The notes beneath the pieces are model-generated. The model had not been told where the DNA came from. It saw nothing but the letters and a program-made list of their open reading frames with translations, and ran no database searches. From positions 1,798,001 to 1,862,000 of the forward strand of contig NZ_JBEPJZ010000001.1 in assembly GCF_040496035.1 (NCBI RefSeq): a DNA stretch of 64,000 bases, written 5' to 3'. The DNA is from Agromyces sp. SYSU T00194. Lineage in GTDB: Bacteria; Actinomycetota; Actinomycetes; Actinomycetales; Microbacteriaceae. Each line of letters begins with the position of its first letter. The first letter of the stretch is position 1. The position numbers and the translations under genes are program-made. This document shows positions 60,691 through 64,000 of the stretch, piece after piece.

Positions 60691-61764
60691 ATGACCGTGG
60701 ACACCCGCCACGAGACCCAGGCCGCCGGCACGCACGCCGCGCCCGCGGCATCCGCTTCGCCCATCGCCGCCCCGGCGCCCGGCGCCCTCATGACCGCCGT
60801 CGTGCAGCACCGCTACGGCGGCAGCGAGGTGCTCGCGTCCGAGCCGATCGCGGTGCCCGCGCCCGGTGCCGGCCAGGTGCTCCTCAAGGTGCGCGCCGCC
60901 GGCCTCGACCGCGGCACCTGGCACCTCATGGCCGGCAAGCCGTTCCTGACTCGCTTCATGTTCGGGTTCCGGCGCCCGAAGGACCCGGTGCCCGGCCTCG
61001 ACGTCGCCGGCACGGTCGTGGCGCTGGGCGACGGCGTCACCGACTTCGCGATCGGCGACGAGGTGTTCGGCGTCGCGAAGGGCAGCTTCGCCGAGTTCGC
61101 GGTCGCGCCCGCGACGAAGCTCGTGCGCCGGCCCGAGCAGCTGGCCCCGGAGGCCGCCGCGGCGGTGCCGGTCTCGGGCATGACCGCGCTCCAGGCCGTC
61201 GTCGACGAAGGCCGCGTGCGCCCCGGCCAGCGCGTGCTCGTCACGGGCGCCTCGGGCGGCGTCGGCAACTACGCGGTGCAGATCGCCGTGGCATCCGGTG
61301 CTGAGGTGACGGGCGTCGCGAGCGCGGGCAAGGTCGGGTTCCTGCGATCGCTCGGCGCGACCCGCACCATCGACTACCGCGCGACCGACGTGACCACGCT
61401 CGACGAGCGGTTCGACCTCATCATCGACATCAACGGCCGCAAGCCCGTGCGCCGGCTGCAGCGCGTCCTCGCTCCCGAGGGCACGCTGGTGATGGTCGGC
61501 GGCGAGGACGGCGACTGGTTCATGGGCGGGTTCCAGCGGCAACTCAGCGCGCCGCTGCGCGACCGGTTCACGAAGCAGCGCATCCTCGGGCTGATGTCGG
61601 CCGAGCGGGCGGAGAGCCTGGAACGGCTCGCCGCCATGATCGTCGCGGGCCAGGTGCGCCCGCAGGTCTCGGAGGCGTACCCGCTTGCCGACGTGCGCCG
61701 CGCGATGGACGACCTGGTCGGCGGGCGTGTCTCGGGCAAGGCGGTGATCACCGTCGCGGGGTAG
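60691..61764 (+). CDS. NAD(P)-dependent alcohol dehydrogenase/quinone oxidoreductase (MDR superfamily)
   Basis: 357 residues. GroES-like N-terminal domain (VVQHRYGGSEVLASEPIAVPAPGAGQVLLKVRAAGLDRGTWHLM), then VPGLDVAGTVVALGDGVTDFAIGDEVFG and the Rossmann motif RVLVTGASGGVGNYAVQIAV. The zinc-ligand Cys/His set of classical alcohol dehydrogenases is absent, placing it with zinc-free quinone-oxidoreductase-type reductases. Probably an electrophile or quinone detoxifying enzyme induced through the divergent TetR regulator. AAAGGAGA six bases before the ATG at 60691. An Ala-rich 30-residue N-terminal tail precedes the domain. Confidence 0.9.
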   Translation: MTVDTRHETQAAGTHAAPAASASPIAAPAPGALMTAVVQHRYGGSEVLASEPIAVPAPGAGQVLLKVRAAGLDRGTWHLMAGKPFLTRFMFGFRRPKDPVPGLDVAGTVVALGDGVTDFAIGDEVFGVAKGSFAEFAVAPATKLVRRPEQLAPEAAAAVPVSGMTALQAVVDEGRVRPGQRVLVTGASGGVGNYAVQIAVASGAEVTGVASAGKVGFLRSLGATRTIDYRATDVTTLDERFDLIIDINGRKPVRRLQRVLAPEGTLVMVGGEDGDWFMGGFQRQLSAPLRDRFTKQRILGLMSAERAESLERLAAMIVAGQVRPQVSEAYPLADVRRAMDDLVGGRVSGKAVITVAG

Positions 61765-61806
61765 GCGCGGCGACCCTCGCCGTGGGCGCGGCGACCCTCG
61801 CCGTGG
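61765..61806 (+). repeat. Two-unit 21-bp tandem repeat after the dehydrogenase gene
   Basis: GCGCGGCGACCCTCGCCGTGG at 61765-61785 and 61786-61806, directly after the stop codon. Each unit contains GGCGA/TCGCC, so each can form a small hairpin. Confidence 0.8.
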
Positions 61807-61882
61807 GCGAGGCCCTCGGGACGCGGCACGCGGCACCCACCCGAACTTGACCCGCGACCCGACGACGACGTTGGCTGGTCGC

Positions 61883-62530
61883 ATGAGCGACCATGACCAC
61901 CACGGCGACGGACCGCACCGGCACTCGGGCGACGGGGCCGCCGACTGGGACGCGAGCTACGCCGACTCCGAGCAGCGGTGGAGCGGGCGACCGAACCCGC
62001 AGCTCGTCGCCGAGCTCGCCGATCACGCGCCCGGGACCGCGCTCGACGTGGGCAGCGGCGAGGGCGGCGACGCCGTCTGGCTCGCTCAGCACGGCTGGAC
62101 CGTGACCGGCCTCGACCTCTCGTCGGTCGCGATCGAGCGCGCACGGCGGGCGGCGGCGGGCGCGGGGGTGGCCGTCGAGTGGCTGGTCGGCAGCATCGCG
62201 GACGGCCCGCTGCCCGGCCGCACGTTCGACCTCGTCGCCGGGCACTACCTGGCCCTGCGACGCGACACCGCGGCGCGGGCGATCGACGTGATGCTCGACG
62301 CGGTCGCGCCTGGCGGCACGCTGCTCGTGGTCGGCCACGGCGAGGAGCATCGCGAGCGCGCGTTGTCGCACGGCTTCGACCCCGACGACTACCTGCAGCC
62401 CGCCGACTTCGCGGCCGCCCTCGGCGACGGGTGGGCGATCGAGGTCGACGAGACGCGCGAGCGATCGGATGCCGCGGACGCGTCGTCCCACCACGTCGCC
62501 GACGTCGTGCTGCGCGCGCGTCGCGCCTGA
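61883..62530 (+). CDS. Class I SAM-dependent methyltransferase
   Basis: 215 residues. SAM-binding motif I ALDVGSGEGGDAVWLAQHGWTVTGLDLS is clear, followed by AIERARRAAAGAGVAVEWLVGSIADGPLPGRTFDLVAGHYLAL and a post-core VAPGGTLLVVGHG. A His/Asp-rich N-terminal stretch (SDHDHHGDGPHRHSGDGAADWDASYADSEQRWSG) precedes, with the WDxxYA element common in thiopurine- or tellurite-resistance-type methyltransferases. Substrate unknown. ATG at 61883 chosen; the frame upstream to 61847 adds 12 residues without support. Confidence 0.88.
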   Translation: MSDHDHHGDGPHRHSGDGAADWDASYADSEQRWSGRPNPQLVAELADHAPGTALDVGSGEGGDAVWLAQHGWTVTGLDLSSVAIERARRAAAGAGVAVEWLVGSIADGPLPGRTFDLVAGHYLALRRDTAARAIDVMLDAVAPGGTLLVVGHGEEHRERALSHGFDPDDYLQPADFAAALGDGWAIEVDETRERSDAADASSHHVADVVLRARRA

Positions 62531-62555
62531 TCGTCCGGCCCCGCACGGTCCCTCG

Positions 62556-62631
62556 CCGCCCGGGCCGGACGGCGCGGGCCGGGCCGAACGGCGCGGGCCG
62601 GGCCGAACGGCGCCGCCCGGGCCGAACGGCG
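62556..62631 (+). repeat. Four-unit 19-bp tandem array between convergent genes
   Basis: Units at 62556, 62575, 62594 and 62613. The middle two are identical (CGGGCCGGGCCGAACGGCG); the outer two begin CCGCCCGGGCCG. The array ends exactly at the stop codon of the FAD oxidase gene. Confidence 0.9.
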
Positions 62632-63807
62632 TCAGCCGAACCGGCGCGGGTCGAGGAACTCCGCGTCGAGGGCGGATGCCTCGCCGGCGACGGCCTGGGC
62701 GACGAGTTCGCCGAGCGCGGCGGCGTGCTTGAACGAGTGCCCGGAGCATCCGCCGCCCACCGTCACCCGCGGGTGCGCCGTCGGGCCGACGAGGAACTGG
62801 TTGTCGGGCGTGTGGGCCATGATGCAGGTCGTCACGGCCGAGGGCTCGGGGTCGAGGTCGGGGAAGGTGGCGGCGACGAGGTCGTGGATCTCGTCGGTCT
62901 CGCCGGGGTGCACCACCCGGTCGATCGCGTCGGGGTCGTCGGCGTGGAACGGGCCGTCGAACTCCGGGCCGACCTTCGCGTCGAACCCGTCGCCGGCACC
63001 CGGCGCGGAGTCGGGCATCGCGCCGTGCCCCCACACCCACGTGTCGCGACCCGGCACGCTGCGGATGAACACGGGCAGCACGTCGAGGTCGGCGTCGTGC
63101 CCGGGCCTGGCGCGGAACCACGTCATCACGACGCGGTGGGGAACCACGGGTGCTCCGGGCACGAAGCGCGAGATCCACGGACCCGCGGTCACGGCGACGT
63201 GGCGCACGCGGTAGCTCGCGGTATCGGTCTCGATCGTCACGCCGTCGTCGTCCGGCAGCACCGCCGTCACGCGCGTGCTGGTGCGCAGGCGCGCGCCCAT
63301 CGCGCGGGCGGCGTCGGCGGCCACGACGATCGCGGCCTCGGGGCGGAGGATCCCCGCCTCGGGGTCGTGGACGCCGACGTCCCCGGGATCCATCCGCGCG
63401 TGGGCGGGGAAGCGCCGCGCGACCTCGTCGGCATCCAGCCGCTCGACGGGCAGGTCGTGCGCGGCCGCGGTGCGGAGCGTGCCGGCGATGAGGCGCGAAT
63501 CGGGGGGCCCGATCATGATGCCGCCCGTCTGCATGAAGAGCGGCGTGCCGGCGGATGCCTCGAGCTCGCGCCACAGCGCCCGGGCACGACGTGCGATCGG
63601 GGCGAGGCCCGGATGCTCGAGGCACGCGACGCGGAACAGGCGCGTGCGACCGGTCGAGCCGCCGAGCGCGTGGCCGGGTTCGTGCAGGTCGAAGCCGAGC
63701 ACGCCGAGCCCGCGCGCGGCGAGCTGCCACGCCGCGCTCGAACCGACGGCGCCCAGGCCGATCACGGCGACGTCGGCGTCCGGGGCGGCGGTCTCGGCGG
63801 TGGACAT
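62632..63807 (-). CDS. FAD-dependent oxidase, monomeric sarcosine oxidase/N-methyltryptophan oxidase type
   Basis: 391 residues. N-terminal dinucleotide motif ADVAVIGLGAVGSSAAWQLAARGLGVLGFD, GGSTGRTRLFR, and a C-terminal TCIMAHTPDNQFLVGPTAHPRVTVGGGCSGHSFKHAAALG. The Cys of TCIMAHTPDNQF corresponds to the covalent FAD attachment Cys of monomeric sarcosine oxidase, and SGHSFKHAA is the conserved flavin-side loop. It oxidises a secondary amine such as sarcosine or an N-methyl amino acid, giving peroxide. ATG start with GAGAAT ending 6 bases upstream. Convergent with the methyltransferase gene. Confidence 0.9.
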   Translation of the reverse strand: MSTAETAAPDADVAVIGLGAVGSSAAWQLAARGLGVLGFDLHEPGHALGGSTGRTRLFRVACLEHPGLAPIARRARALWRELEASAGTPLFMQTGGIMIGPPDSRLIAGTLRTAAAHDLPVERLDADEVARRFPAHARMDPGDVGVHDPEAGILRPEAAIVVAADAARAMGARLRTSTRVTAVLPDDDGVTIETDTASYRVRHVAVTAGPWISRFVPGAPVVPHRVVMTWFRARPGHDADLDVLPVFIRSVPGRDTWVWGHGAMPDSAPGAGDGFDAKVGPEFDGPFHADDPDAIDRVVHPGETDEIHDLVAATFPDLDPEPSAVTTCIMAHTPDNQFLVGPTAHPRVTVGGGCSGHSFKHAAALGELVAQAVAGEASALDAEFLDPRRFG

Positions 63808-63813
63808 GGTGCG

Positions 63814-63819
63814 ATTCTC
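63814..63819 (-). promoter_or_regulatory. -10 hexamer GAGAAT, leaderless start at 63807
   Basis: Minus-strand GAGAAT, six bases (CGCACC), then ATG; same hexamer and spacing as at 23790-23795. Confidence 0.45.
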
Positions 63820-63954
63820 GTCCTCCGGTGCGCCGTGCGCGAGGCCCGGACGGCGGGCGCGGTGGAGTGCGCGCGGCCGAGGTGTACGAGTCGGCTACCA
63901 TCCGTACCAGTCCGACACGGCGGTCGCGAGGCAGCGACCGGGAGGGATGCATCG

Positions 63955-64000
63955 ATGGCAGGCACCGGCACCGCGACCGCGCGCATGCGCGCGGAGGACC
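63955..64000 (+). CDS. Start of an unidentified gene, cut by the window edge
   Basis: ATG at 63955 with GGAGGG about eight bases upstream opens a frame reading MAGTGTATARMRAED, then the window ends. Divergent from the FAD oxidase gene. Too short to name; a regulator of the neighbouring oxidase is possible but is a guess from position only. Confidence 0.4.
   Translation, partial: MAGTGTATARMRAED

Overview
The window is chromosomal DNA of a very high G+C Gram-positive bacterium. Codon third positions are almost all G or C, start codons are ATG or GTG, and many genes begin directly after a -10 hexamer, as leaderless actinobacterial genes do. Class Ib ribonucleotide reductase, MMPL and YhgE/Pip exporters, three LacI-type regulators and sugar ABC operons without their own ATPase point to Actinobacteria, most likely Microbacteriaceae (Agromyces/Microbacterium-like; inferred from gene content and style). 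I saw no rRNA, tRNA, CRISPR array, transposase, integrase or phage gene.

Layout. 0-2.6 kb: end of nrdE, then nrdF and a terminator. 2.6-8.2 kb: single housekeeping or accessory enzymes (LLM flavin oxidoreductase, FGE-fold protein, PPOX protein with ketopantoate reductase, WS/DGAT acyltransferase, YdeI protein). 8.2-16.4 kb: sugar operon 1, with a divergent LacI regulator, a nucleoside-hydrolase-like protein, binding protein, two permeases, an SDR dehydrogenase and a three-part protein resembling D-apionate lactonase. 16.4-26.1 kb: DUF151 nuclease-like protein, SnoaL-like protein, MMPL transporter with an odd C-terminal domain coupled to a YhgE/Pip protein, a second nucleoside hydrolase and two esterases/hydrolases. 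26.3-32.0 kb: secreted GH3 enzyme, divergent GH78-like rhamnosidase and a LacI regulator around twin operators. 32.1-42.6 kb: GNAT, deazaflavin-type oxidoreductase, LacI regulator and sugar operon 2 (GH42, binding protein, two permeases, second GH42) behind a clear operator/promoter. 42.6-45.2 kb: a decayed locus holding a truncated ABC ATPase, a truncated CoA-transferase A subunit, an intact B subunit and a frameshifted thiolase. 45.2-64 kb: mostly single genes (DUF805, DUF4287, Tat-exported protein, old yellow enzyme, LAL-type LuxR regulator, hydrolases, Lrp/YitT pair, PhoD-like phosphatase, CHRD-like protein, small-molecule kinase, TetR/alcohol dehydrogenase pair, methyltransferase, MSOX-type FAD oxidase), separated by a family of palindromic intergenic elements.

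How they work together. The two ABC operons import sugars or glycosides and probably share an ATPase encoded elsewhere (MsiK type). Operon 2 hydrolyses beta-galactosides inside the cell. Operon 1 looks built to oxidise a sugar to a lactone and open it. The GH3/GH78 pair adds plant-polymer glycoside breakdown. Each carbohydrate block has its own LacI gene and palindromic operators centred on CG.

The most notable signals are the operon 1 gene combination, the deletion junction plus frameshift near 43-44 kb, the palindromic repeat family at 49-60 kb, the recurrent -10/N6/start signature, the MMPL fusion, and strong hairpins placed between binding-protein and permease genes in both sugar operons.
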